Assembly (NCBI GenBank): GCA_964036275.1
Contig: OZ038438.1
Coordinates: 7,942,978 to 8,006,977 of the forward strand
DNA length: 64,000 nucleotides
Reading direction: 5' to 3'
Source: Litoditis marina
Taxonomy: Eukaryota > Nematoda > Chromadorea > Rhabditida > Rhabditidae
The notes beneath the pieces were generated by a model. That model saw nothing but the letters and a program-made list of their open reading frames with translations, had not been told where the DNA came from and did not search any database. The position numbers and the translations under genes are program-made. Each line of letters starts with the position of its first letter. The stretch's first letter is position 1. Shown here in pieces: positions 54,601 through 64,000 of the stretch.

Positions 54601-56973
54601 AGTCCAAAGTCAGATTATTTCCCACCCCAATTACCGGTGAATAATCTTGAAACAAGTGATATATCTATTAACTGAGTTAGTAAATACCATAATAATCGTT
54701 CGAATTTGAGAAATTGAAGAAATGAAGAAAAATTTGAGCAAAAACCAATGAGCGACGCGTATGTATTTTACTAGCTAGTAAACTACACATGTCGCTGAAT
54801 TCGGCAGCAATTGTCGCTGAATTAAGCGACAGCGACGTCATTTGGCAACAAAAAAGTATGAACACCCAATTGGCGACGCGACGTCGCTGTAGCGCAATTC
54901 GGCAACAAGCGACACGATCGATAATCATGATTTGTGTGTTGTCGCGCGTGCTGCCGAATTCAGCGACAGGAAGTATGAACCCTGCCTAAAACTATCGATA
55001 CCACCTAGCACATCTGTTCTGCTCGAATCTGTCTTGGAGTACCACAATCATAGGTAAAAAGGTGCCATCCTGTGGGGTGCAGCATCCATTGGCCAATGGA
55101 TGCTGCACCCCACATCTTGACTTTTGACAAACGATAAATGATATAGTTTGTCTATCATTAGAGTCGTTAGCAGCAACAACTTCTAAATACTTTGAGACCA
55201 ACTCTCGCTCCAGGTTTCACGAATGCAAAAAAGGTATCCTCAGTTTCTCAGTTATGAGTTTTAAAAAATCTGACCCTCAATTCCACCTCAGAACAAGGCT
55301 GTTCTTTCGTCAGCTTATCTTCAGAACGATCGGATGATGATTGTGGTTCTGAAGACGAACAGCGCGAAGATGATGGTGTTGATGATTTAACTTCCACTCC
55401 GAGATCAACACTACCGAAGGAAGAGTGATCGTCTGCATCGTGCCATTCGTCACCGCTGGTCTGCATATTACAATGTTATTACATACATTTATGTCGCGTA
55501 CACCTGATAATCTTCAATCAGTCTCCGGGCTAATGACTGGTGCGGTGCATTCATGACACACGATGCTCAACTTTGCTTTCTTCAACAAGTAGCTATGTTT
55601 GGATGAGCGGAGAACGGAAAACACGAATGTTCGATAGAGAAACTACAAACTGGTACAAAATCAGAGATTGTGGTTTTTGAGGGGAACCGTACACACTTGG
55701 TAAGGTTAGTCTGCAGCAGTTAGAAGTTGAGATTATACCTTCACCTTTGCTCATTTTATCATTTATCGTCTCTTACGCCATTACCCCATTGCTAATTGGT
55801 ATTGGGCAAAATCACTATAGTGGCGTGAAAGACTTGCTATTTTCCGTTAGTTATATCGTTCAGCCCCTATTTATAAATTATTCATGAAAAGTACGCTTCT
55901 GAGAGCTGATAAAAAATGTTTGTAATTTGCAAAGACGAATATTCAACTCACCGCATCTGTAGCTGACACATTGGTGGAAGGTGTTCCTTTCAAAGTCGAT
56001 TCTGAATCGTTGTCATTGTCGGGGCTTCGCGTATTGTGTACCAATGCTGGTAAGGAATTTCTGATTGCAGCTGAGCAGTGTGTTGGGGAATCCGGCAAAT
56101 GAACCTGAAGTATCAAATGGGTTTATCAAAAGCAGAGTTTGTAGTCAGGGAGATTTCTGTGAGTAAGCTATAGCACAAAATATTATCATGTAATACTAAT
56201 GTACCCTAAAAGAGTGGTACGGAGAAAGTAATCCCAAAATATCTTTAAGTCCGAGACAGATATGCCTCTCGAAAAGGAAATAGTGTGCCAACCTCATAAA
56301 GCCCTATGCAAGTGAATATGTGATGTATATATATATATATAAATATGAACACTGACCTTTCCTGTTTTTATTAGCTCAATGATGTGATTGATGTTGCTTA
56401 GCATCGCTATATGTGTTGCCTTGAGTGAGAGGAGCTTTGATTGTGTTGCGGAGGAATCAGATTCCAGCAATCTCTGAAGGGAAGTCATCTGATCGCAGCA
56501 CATGGTACGGTACGCTTCGAGCTCGGCAACTCGTGATGCAAACAGAGTGCTGGTATTCTAAAATAAATCAATGGTACAAATGAAATACAAAACTGGGTGG
56601 AAAGCTGGCAAGTGAGGTTTTCATCCGTGAAGGTGACATTTATTGAAACTAGGGCAGTTCAAAATGCCGATTTTGAAGAGAAGCTGGTGATTAATAGACA
56701 ATCCAACAACAAATTAGGGGTTTAAAAACTGAAGAAATATTGGGAAGATCATACTTAATATGCCAATGAAGTAGTAATGGAACGCCGGGGGTTAGTGACT
56801 TCACTTAATATTTTTAGTGCTCATACTAATTTCTGTACTGATTCATACAAACTAATAATGATCTATCCATACATGGATCCAGTGTATGTGGTATGTCATG
56901 ACAAACTTTAAATGAACCCGGAATGGAAAGTTTTTTACTAATATTAGGAATCCGGTACCAGATACTGTGTGTA

Positions 56974-57014
<41 letters not shown>

Positions 57015-58804
57015 AATTCTCTATGAATAGATTGAAAACTGACGATGATATTATTACATGTATCCGTTGAGGAGAGTGAAGAAAGATTCCGGGAGTGAGT
57101 TTTCGTACTAGTGCTGCTATAGTCAGAGTCATCCTGAAACAGTAAGATTGAAAACCAAGACAAATTGTAGATTACACTGCCAGCTACCATCTTTTGCTCC
57201 AGTATTGATACTTTGCGCGTTAGTACCAACACAGTCCTTCCTGTTTTAACATCTATTCGCTTATATTTGCAACAGAGTCGTGCAAATTTATAAACTTTTA
57301 AAGAACCGAAGAAGGCGCCATCATCTGACATCTCAACCACGCAACTCTCTGCTATATGCTTTCTATATTGGTGCGAACTCAAGATATTCCAAGAAGAACG
57401 GTGTGCTGTGGCCCACATATAATATTTTCAGTTCCAAGCCAGCACAGCAATATTAAAATTGTGTAAGACACAATTATTGAAAATTACCCACCCCGTCTTT
57501 GGTGATAGCACGCATCCATCTCTCCTTCAAAAATCGGTTATCTGCTTTCAGGTACCAAATCAAGCTAGAACCCACCGATACAGTAAACTCACACTCGTCG
57601 AATTCGTGCTCCTGAAGTACTATGATATATTACAAACAATGACTAGCTCTGGAGACGTCGGCGGTATTTTGGCCTCATGGTTCAATATTTCAATGATGAT
57701 ATTCGGTCAAAATATTATTTTCCTTCTGAAACGGTAGTTTCAGGAACTATGATATACATTCACTACTAATCGGGTTCATTTCCGATTCCGATTTCCGAAC
57801 GGTCCCAGCTTCTAGCAAAGTTGTTTGGTTCTTATTTTCGTTACATGAGAAAAAAGTTACCAAGAAACATTCGAGATGAAGAATTTTCAAAGAAAGAGTT
57901 CAGTTTACTTCATAAACCAATCTTTTCTTCGAAAGAAACCAGGGTTCATTTTCTTTTATGAAGACCGGTTCCACTTTGCAAAAAAAAACTCCTCAATATT
58001 AAACTATATATCTACTGCAGTGTGCCGAGAATAAAATCGCGAGAACAAAGTAAAGTAAAGTATAGTTACAGCTCTGACCTGCTATATCATTATAGCTAGC
58101 AAGTAGCATACATAATGATAGTAATAACATGGTTATTAATTTTGCCTTGCTCACCGTAATATTGGCGTTCTTGAGACAAATACTTCCTCTACAGCCGAAA
58201 CACTTGTCCGATTTAGCTTTGAAATAAACAATGTTGCCATTCACAATCTCGAAATATCGCTCTTGCCAGCCATTAACGTAGTTTGTCCATTTCTTAAGAA
58301 CGCCTTTGGAGATGAAAATACTGAAAATGAGAAACAGGATAATCAAAGGACAATCAATGGAATAGCTAGCTACACATGTAACCGGGTTGCATGCAACTAC
58401 ACGTGCATGCATGTGAAATTGGCCAATAAATTACGCTAAATGTAGTCACGGAATAATCTTTCAAACAACTGTTTTTTTAACGTCTCCACTTTCCAGGAAG
58501 CAACATAACTTATCACTTTGTTTATTTGTGAATTTATAACTATTTTCAACAACTGTTGAGCTTCTGAACAGGAGGCGAGCTGTCCACATAACCAATGTGA
58601 AAATGAAGAATTCGATGCTATGAGGGTGATATATATATATATATATATACATATAGGATGAGTATACAGTTAAGCACAAATATTATTATTACCGGAAGGG
58701 CAAGTTGAAAGCCCATCTACCATTGTATTATAGTTACCAAACTACAAGAAAAATAGATTAATTTGTACTTATTATTGCAAAACTTACTTGTCGACTTCTT
58801 CCAT
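51653..58804 (-). CDS. Ceramide transfer protein CERT (StARD11)
   Basis: Moves ceramide from ER to Golgi at contact sites. Exons: 58788-58804, 58155-58320, about 57188-57346, 57044-57133, 56357-56557, 55952-56104, 55275-55460, 54064-54155, 53699-53834, 53481-53618, 52724-52858, 52019-52151, 51653-51780; about 577 aa (human about 600). The PH domain begins GVLKKWTNYVNGWQERYFEI and KCFGCRGSICLKNANIT. Its second half (exon 3) is diverged and its acceptor uncertain. A Ser-rich stretch (DDSDYSSTSTKTHSRNLSSL) and a helical segment (VAELEAYRTMCCDQMTSLQR) follow. EWHDADD sits where CERT has its FFAT motif. START domain: VWSLFAEDGAMRMYTREVQ, GVTALEFMHHFYEATFKKDW, VWPAAPRESLFVSHIRRV, then VHPGGWVPVAALRHVYKKEY. 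No upstream in-frame ATG before 58804 was chosen because the preceding frame is open but unmotivated. Divergent from NDK. Confidence 0.9.
52219..52425. repeat. MITE with facing CTCAAATAGC ends
   Basis: Left AGCTCAAATAGCCGGGTAAG CTATTTGAGC faces right GCTCAAATAGCTTACCCGGC TATTTGAGCT, separated by about 135 bp, in a CERT intron. The first intron bases between 52440 and 52620 also contain GGCGATTGT words in both orientations and a G run. Confidence 0.75.
54171..54989. mobile_element. PIF/Harbinger-type MITE in CERT intron
   Basis: Element 54174-54986 has ends GGCAGGGTTCATACTTCCTGT and ACAGGAAGTATGAACCCTGCC, a perfect 21-bp match, flanked by TAA on both sides (54171-54173, 54987-54989). A TAA/TTA target duplication is typical of Harbinger elements. 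Subterminal sequence is rich in GTCGC/GCGAC words (TGTCGCTGAATT and relatives). No coding capacity seen. Confidence 0.85.
55071..55114. repeat. Perfect 44-bp palindrome
   Basis: TGTGGGGTGCAGCATCCATT GG followed at once by its exact reverse complement, with no spacer. Lies in a CERT intron 82 bp from the Harbinger-type element. Confidence 0.9.
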
Positions 58805-59483
58805 GTGAATGAGAATTTCTTGCACGGAATGAAACTTTGTTGAAGCAGAAAAGAAGACGGGGACTGATCAGTAGACTACAGCACTGAATAAACAACGGAA
58901 AACTAGTTCTCGATGACGGTGATTGCGCAACCAAGGCACACACAGTAAAAAAAAACTGCAAAATCAATGATCGATGAAAAAATAAAACACCGATGTCTAA
59001 TACATTATTCGACCTGCCTAGAATGCATGACGAGAGATCTGCTGGCATCACATAAACAAACAAACCGTACCACTTTTGACCTGATACGCTCTCCACGTAT
59101 CTCAAGATAAAGTGGCATAAGTTTCAGGATTCGAGCAACACTCTGGCAGAGTTGGCTGTATAGCCAGAGGAAACGGGTCTTTTTCTATGAAATGAAATGT
59201 GGGAAAATTCTTTGCTGACCAAAATTTAAAAAATATGATTTAGAAGGTAATTAGAAATGACTTTGTAAAACAGGTCTGTATATTTCACGTGAAAATTTTG
59301 AAAGTTACAAATAGAAAACACATGTCAAAAATTAGAAAGTTACAAAATACGGAATAAAGTATTATATTTATAAAATTAAAATTGCCTTAGTCTGGCTGTC
59401 AGCCAGGATTTTGAACGCAAGCTGGGTCTCACCACGAACGCCCTCTGACTACTGTGTAGTCGTTTTTTGGCCATGTCGCACAA
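58805..59483. promoter_or_regulatory. Divergent promoter region between CERT and NDK
   Basis: About 0.7 kb shared upstream of two head-to-head genes. An open minus-strand frame (58758-59105) runs through its CERT side without recognised features. AT-rich stretch at 59220-59370. No specific factor sites are claimed. Confidence 0.4.
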
Positions 59484-59567
59484 ATGCAGGCTTCTGTGTT
59501 GGTCATTACTCTTGTTTTCCTCACAGCGGCCTGTGAAGATACCTGTAGTAAATCTTCGTGCGACAAA

Positions 59568-60489
59568 ATGAGTGGAGCCAATAACGAGAGAACTTTCATC
59601 GCCATCAAGCCAGATGGTGTCCACAGGTAATAGTCGTTTCCGTTGGTTATTGTGAAGGTTTTATTGTTGTATGATAGATTATCTAAATATCAGTTTGTAA
59701 CTTAAGAAAAATACCACCAAACCGCTTATCATTCAGAATGGTATTTGTAGAGTGTTTTTTTCTGCGAACGTAAAGTCTGCGAATTTCAGAGGACTTGTGG
59801 GAAAGATTATCCAAAGATTCGAGGAGCGTGGATACAAACTAGTTGCTCTCAAGCAAATGACCGCTTCTAAGGCTCACCTTGAGGTATGTTTATTCACTTA
59901 CTGAATCATTATCGGTGTTCAACCATTGCGAGTCGGTGTTTTATTGCTTGATGAAGTGTTGCAATACTAATTGCTTTTAACTTTTGTTTTATTCATGAAT
60001 TTCAAAAGCTTTTCTGTTCGAAAAGTGTAGGACAGGGTCCCTTATCCAAGTTAATCGCTCAGAGTTATGTGTTGCTTTTCACATTCGCGCTATTCACAAC
60101 GAAGAAATAGTTAACATTGTGTTAACAATACTTTGATTTGCATCAGACTAAGCATATAATGTGTCTTGTTTCAGGTTCACTATCAGGATCTGAAAGAGAA
60201 GCCATTCTTCCCTTCTCTCATCTCCTACATGGCATCTGGACCCGTGGTTGCCATGGTATGGCAAGGATTAGATGCCGTCAAGCAGGGCCGTGCTATGCTC
60301 GGCGCCACTAATCCCCTGCAGTCCGCTCCCGGAACCATCCGAGGAGACTTCTGTGTCCAGATGGGTCGCAACATTTGCCACGGATCCGATGCAGTCGATT
60401 CTGCTAACCGTGAAATTGCTCACTGGTTCAAGCCCGATGAGATCAACGACTACGAGAGTCCCTTCATCAACTCTTGGGTGTACGAGTGA
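59568..60489 (+). CDS. ndk-1: Nucleoside diphosphate kinase
   Basis: Transfers the gamma-phosphate from NTPs to NDPs through a phosphohistidine. Three exons: 59568-59626, 59790-59883, 60175-60489, 155 aa, the standard group I length. Motifs: [10 protein letters not shown] with the catalytic-site lysine, [40 protein letters not shown] and the active-site histidine in NICHGSDAV; it ends FINSWVYE. I chose the ATG at 59568 because a strong acceptor (TTTTCCTCACAG) lies just upstream, as for trans-splicing. An in-frame ATG at 59484 would add 28 residues, starting with a signal-peptide-like MQASVLVITLVFLTAACED, if the transcript starts further upstream. Strong codon bias fits high expression. Confidence 0.96.
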
Positions 60490-60515
60490 TTTGGCAGTTA
60501 AAGATTGTCGGTCAT

Positions 60516-60521
60516 AATAAA
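60516..60521 (+). promoter_or_regulatory. Poly(A) signal of NDK
   Basis: AATAAA 27 bp after the NDK stop codon. Confidence 0.8.
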
Positions 60522-60565
60522 CTGTTTTTCTTTACTATAATTTTTTATGGGACAGAATACAATTA

Positions 60566-60571
60566 TTTATT
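60566..60571 (-). promoter_or_regulatory. Poly(A) signal of TOLLIP
   Basis: AATAAA on the minus strand about 43 bp after the TOLLIP stop; the two convergent transcripts should overlap only slightly, if at all. Confidence 0.7.
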
Positions 60572-60613
60572 ATGTTATTTAACGTATATACAATTCACAA
60601 CCACGGCGGTATC

Positions 60614-62490
60614 TCACTCGTTCCGAGGTGAAGACATTTCCAGAAGAGAGCTCACAGCTGCATCTTTAGATCCTGGAAACTTCACGGTTATTGTATATAC
60701 TATAAGGGGCCAAAATGGGAGTAAAAGTTAAGTAGGATTGCGGTTTCTCACCTCTGCACTCTTCAAGGACACAAGCAATAACGTCCTTTTCGATGGTGGG
60801 GAACATGTCGGCAAGGTCTTTCATTTCATCTTCTGTTGCTGTCAACTCTGAGCGAATTCCTGTAATACCTGTACCCATTGAGAACCTGTGTACCCCTACA
60901 GGTCGTATCGAAACGCGACTCTTCCTTTACTGCATAGGAACATACCAACATCGCCAGCTGCTACACCGCCGCCACCTTGCACACTCGGTGTCAAAGCTGG
61001 ATCTAAAGGCGCGAAGGAAATTGCGAGATGAATCATTCCCTCTTTTCCCTCACCCTGAAATATGTGTTCTATGTTGTAGACAGGGTTAGATTACTAAAAA
61101 TGGAGTGCTTATTTTCGGAGAAATCATAATAATGTATTAGATCTGTTTGTTCTGATGCAGTATTTCACAGCCCTAAGTATAATGCCTTTACGTTCTATGT
61201 TTTCTAATAATACGGTTTGGGCACTGAACAAATACATTAAACTTTTAGAAAAACAAATATTAGCTTGTTACCTGCTGTCCACTTAGAGCATAATACTCAT
61301 CGATGGTTTCATTGTTGAAAATGGACTGTGGTAGCATGAGGTGCGCCCATGCAATACACTCATCAGCCGTGAATGCTTTCTGAATATGAGTGTGAAATAG
61401 TCAGTTGTTGACTGAATTGAGAAAATACTTCAAATGTCAACTAGCGCATTTAATGAGCAAAAATCAACAAAGTCGTTTACTTCAGCCCATCCAGCCCATA
61501 CATCTTTAAAGATGTATACAAGTTCATCGAAATCATGTCACGTGCACAACAAACCCCCTAAAAAATTGTAGATGATAGAAAACATACCTCATCAAATACC
61601 TGGATGTATATGCTTTCTACGCCATTAGGCAGATATGCATGTACAGTTCTGTTCCAATCTGGGTTTCTGCCTCCACTGATTCTGGTTTGTGTTTCAAAAA
61701 CAGCATGCCCGACGCGCAGTCTGTAGAAGAAAATCATGTTAGGCTATTCAAACGGAAATAATGCTTATCGGTAAAGGTTTAACCAAAGGAAACTTGGCAG
61801 AACCCACAATTTCTTCTCTCAATAGAAAAAAATCAATTATTTTGAGTGTACAGCTATATATCATACCTGCAGTAGGGATCCATTCGTACGAGTCCATAGT
61901 TTTTGACAAGATTTGCGTCAAGTATAGTGACCGAAAGCCTTCCACGTGTGTTAGGAGGTGCAAAAGACTGGAATAATTCTGAATTTGGGAAAAGCTTTCC
62001 AAATGCAACCTACAGCTACTTCTTTATATTTCATCGTTTCTCGTGAACTTCGTTCAACCAAGAGCCCGATTAACTGTTGTGAAACCTGATTACGCTTGAG
62101 TTTTTTTTGTGAACGACTTCAAAACTTGCTAATTACAGACAGCCGTCTTTTCAGGTCTGTATTAGAATTGCTAGATTATCAATAAATCAACAATATTTAG
62201 GCGGTTTTGACATAAAGGCCCCATACCTGAACATTTGCGAACGGAATTTCAGGAGCAGAAGTCGGCTGGGAATTACTAGCTACTGGAATGGAAAGACGGA
62301 GAAAATCCATAGGAAGTTGACCCACCAACACCTGAATCATGAAAAACTTCTGCGAATAGATAAGCCACACACTTTTCCACTAATAATATACTGTTCAAAA
62401 TCGAATTTAAATCTGAAATAATTGAATAATTCAATGTGTTTTATAAGTTACCTTGCGTCGGAGGTCATCGATGTTCCCGTCTGTTAACAT
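60614..62490 (-). CDS. tli-1: Toll-interacting protein homologue (TOLLIP)
   Basis: Endosomal adaptor with a C2 domain and a ubiquitin-binding CUE domain. Eight exons: 62452-62490, 62227-62331, 61867-61967, 61588-61720, 61272-61379, 60946-61054, 60752-60868, 60614-60672; phases agree, about 256 aa (human 274). The N-terminus is [21 protein letters not shown]2 domain: [62 protein letters not shown] domain: [20 protein letters not shown], then [12 protein letters not shown]. The acceptor of exon 7 has two options nine bases apart (60868 or 60859), both in phase, so a three-residue variant is likely. Tail-to-tail with NDK, 125 bp between stops. Confidence 0.95.
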
Positions 62491-63761
62491 ATTCAACGGT
62501 TTCAGTTAGTTTTTCGCTGGTTTACTGAATATGAATAGTCAATATCGTATATGGTCATGCAGAAATAGTAAATACGGGATTCATGAATACGCCTGGAAGC
62601 GTACGAACCGGGGCGGCTACAGGAATGAAACCCAGGTCCCATGCGACAAGAACAACATGCTTAGTCACTTCAAATCATATATTATGCATAATCAACTGAT
62701 TCGACAAAAGAAGAATGCAGAAACGAAAGTACGTATTCTCCATTGAGTTTTTCCCCGATGAAGAATGTCTCGTTAGTAATGTTTTGCAAGCTTGAAAATA
62801 ACATCATCATATATTGAAAAATGGGAGACAGGATTGAAACACATGAATCCAGCTAAATACTAGTATGATATGAATGGTAATGATAATACTAGTATACTAC
62901 TACTATTAATAATAATAATCAATAAATATTTTTGATTGAATAAATATTTGCAGATATACCAGGCTTTCCGGATATCGCGCCCCAATCAAAGTCGCGCGTA
63001 GCAGCTAAACGCCAGCGCGTTTGGGTATAATGAGGGAGTATATTTGAAAATGTTTGATCGATTTTGAATGAAATAAATCTTATCTTGTTCCACTTGCCAT
63101 CACAACAATCTAAACTCTGTTATCTATAACAGTAGAGGGATTGATACCAAACTGTCCGTGTAACACGTGCAGTCCATATTGGAAAATTTCAGAATTCAGA
63201 CTCTATATAAAAACGACCAAGGAAGTTAGTAGGGAAGGACGTGATTAATTGTGCATAAACACGTTTTGATTATCATCGTTTTTGAATTAACCTACTTCAT
63301 TACCTCACATAGGTTTAATTTATGGTTATTTGTTGTAACGTTGTTAATAGCTTAATTTCATGGTTATTTTTAGCGTCGGCTATAACTAACTTATTGGTCA
63401 ATTTGGAATGGATTCCGTTGTTAACAAGCCATTTGTTATTAACGCTGCAATAACTCAGTTTTATTAAATTCAATAACAAACGTTAATTTTTTCTCTACTT
63501 ACGTTCAACACTGTAAGGCATGTTCGTAACCACCGAACTCGCAAGAGCTTCCCATCTGATTTTATCTGCTCTTTATTCATGCTCTGATTTCTCTCCATAG
63601 TTTCCCTAGAGTGTTATGACACCATATAAGAGTCTCGGGTAACTTACCAGAATTTCTCGAATAGAGTAATGATTACTTGAAGTTTTTCACAGTTGACCTT
63701 GCTAATTTATTTAGTTTGTTGTTGCTTCCTCTATCGAAGTGCCGGTTGGAGTGCATCAGGC
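62491..63761. other. Intergenic region
   Basis: AT-rich spacer between the TOLLIP start and the gene entering at the right edge. A plus-strand open frame at 62531-62746 and short TTAATAATAA-type runs near 62880-62940 are present, but nothing is recognised as a gene. Confidence 0.4.
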
Positions 63762-63873
63762 ATGTATGAGGATAGCGATGATTCTGGCTCTGGTGAAGAT
63801 GCTTATACCGCTGGTTCATCCCGTCCATTCGACCCAAAACCCCACGTAGTGAAGATAGTAAAAATAAATACAG
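63762..63873 (+). CDS. Probable proteoglycan-type protein, first exon
   Basis: An exon from ATG 63762 to a donor at 63873 (AATACAG/GTATTT) encodes MYEDSDDSGSGEDAYTAG, then SRPFDPKPHVVKIVKINT. The acidic SGSGED block is a classic glycosaminoglycan attachment context. The same frame is open upstream to about 63693 and reads a hydrophobic stretch (LTLLIYLVCCCFLYRSAG) after an acceptor (TTTTCACAG). So the true start may be in an earlier exon and this could be the end of a signal sequence. The rest is beyond the window; the family is not identified. Confidence 0.4.
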
Positions 63874-64000
63874 GTATTTTTCTTTTAAACTTTTTCATAG
63901 GTGCAAAATGCCAAAGGTTGCTAGATAACATTTAATATCAGCCATGGATGTTGTAGTTCTAATAATTTTAGCTGGTTTTGAAGTTGATTGGATATATCAA

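Noticed and set aside
56852..57418. Long minus-strand open frame of 188 codons
   Set aside because: It joins two real CERT exons through intron sequence and an AT microsatellite (poly IY); only 57188-57346 and 57044-57133 fit the CERT model.

Overview
The window is nuclear DNA from a nematode, most likely a clade V (rhabditid/strongylid) species. Genes are split by 50-1,000 bp introns with GT...TTTCAG borders. Many start codons sit a few bases after a TTTCAG-type acceptor, as expected for spliced-leader trans-splicing. Same-strand genes are packed with about 5-300 bp between them, like operons. From memory and not checked, PRP4 kinase/NDUFS6 and NDK/CERT/TOLLIP are also close neighbours on C. 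elegans chromosome I. All gene models below were built by hand from conserved protein segments, splice consensus and codon phase; exon lengths were checked for phase agreement.

Layout: (1) 0.8-1.0 kb, minus: the first two exons of a probable paraoxonase/MEC-6-like membrane protein. (2) 3.2-8.6 kb, plus: akirin, then DPH6 (diphthine-ammonia ligase). (3) 8.6-13.3 kb: gene-poor, with a GC-tract MITE and a 2.8 kb element with long inverted ends. (4) 13.3-19.0 kb, plus: PRP4 kinase (19 exons), tail-to-tail with NDUFS6 (minus, 19.1-20.1 kb). (5) 22.8-30.8 kb, plus: a secreted class-2 type semaphorin (MAB-20-like), with transposons and satellites in its introns. (6) 30.8-32.5 kb: no gene seen, but a near-perfect 96-nt hairpin. 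(7) 32.5-45.4 kb, minus: a compact, probably polycistronic cluster. In transcription order it holds a small membrane protein, a 69-aa protein, an 83-aa protein, NSE1 (SMC5/6 complex RING subunit), an acidic 275-aa protein with repeated SPE motifs, and a nicotinamide riboside kinase joined in phase to molybdopterin synthase large subunit (MOCS2B/MoaE). (8) 47-49.3 kb, minus: a nematode DUF273 glycosyltransferase with an apparent frameshift. (9) 49.6-51.1 kb: a MULE-like element with 9-bp target duplication. (10) 51.7-58.8 kb, minus: ceramide transfer protein CERT. (11) 59.5-60.5 kb, plus: nucleoside diphosphate kinase, divergent from CERT. (12) 60.6-62.5 kb, minus: TOLLIP. (13) 63.8 kb, plus: first exon of a probable proteoglycan-type protein running off the window.

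Most interesting: the in-phase NMRK-MOCS2B fusion; the minus-strand cluster in which one stop codon also forms the next gene's trans-splice acceptor; the unknown SPE-repeat protein; three separate tandem duplications that copy splice sites; the 96-nt hairpin; and several MITEs with clean target-site duplications.
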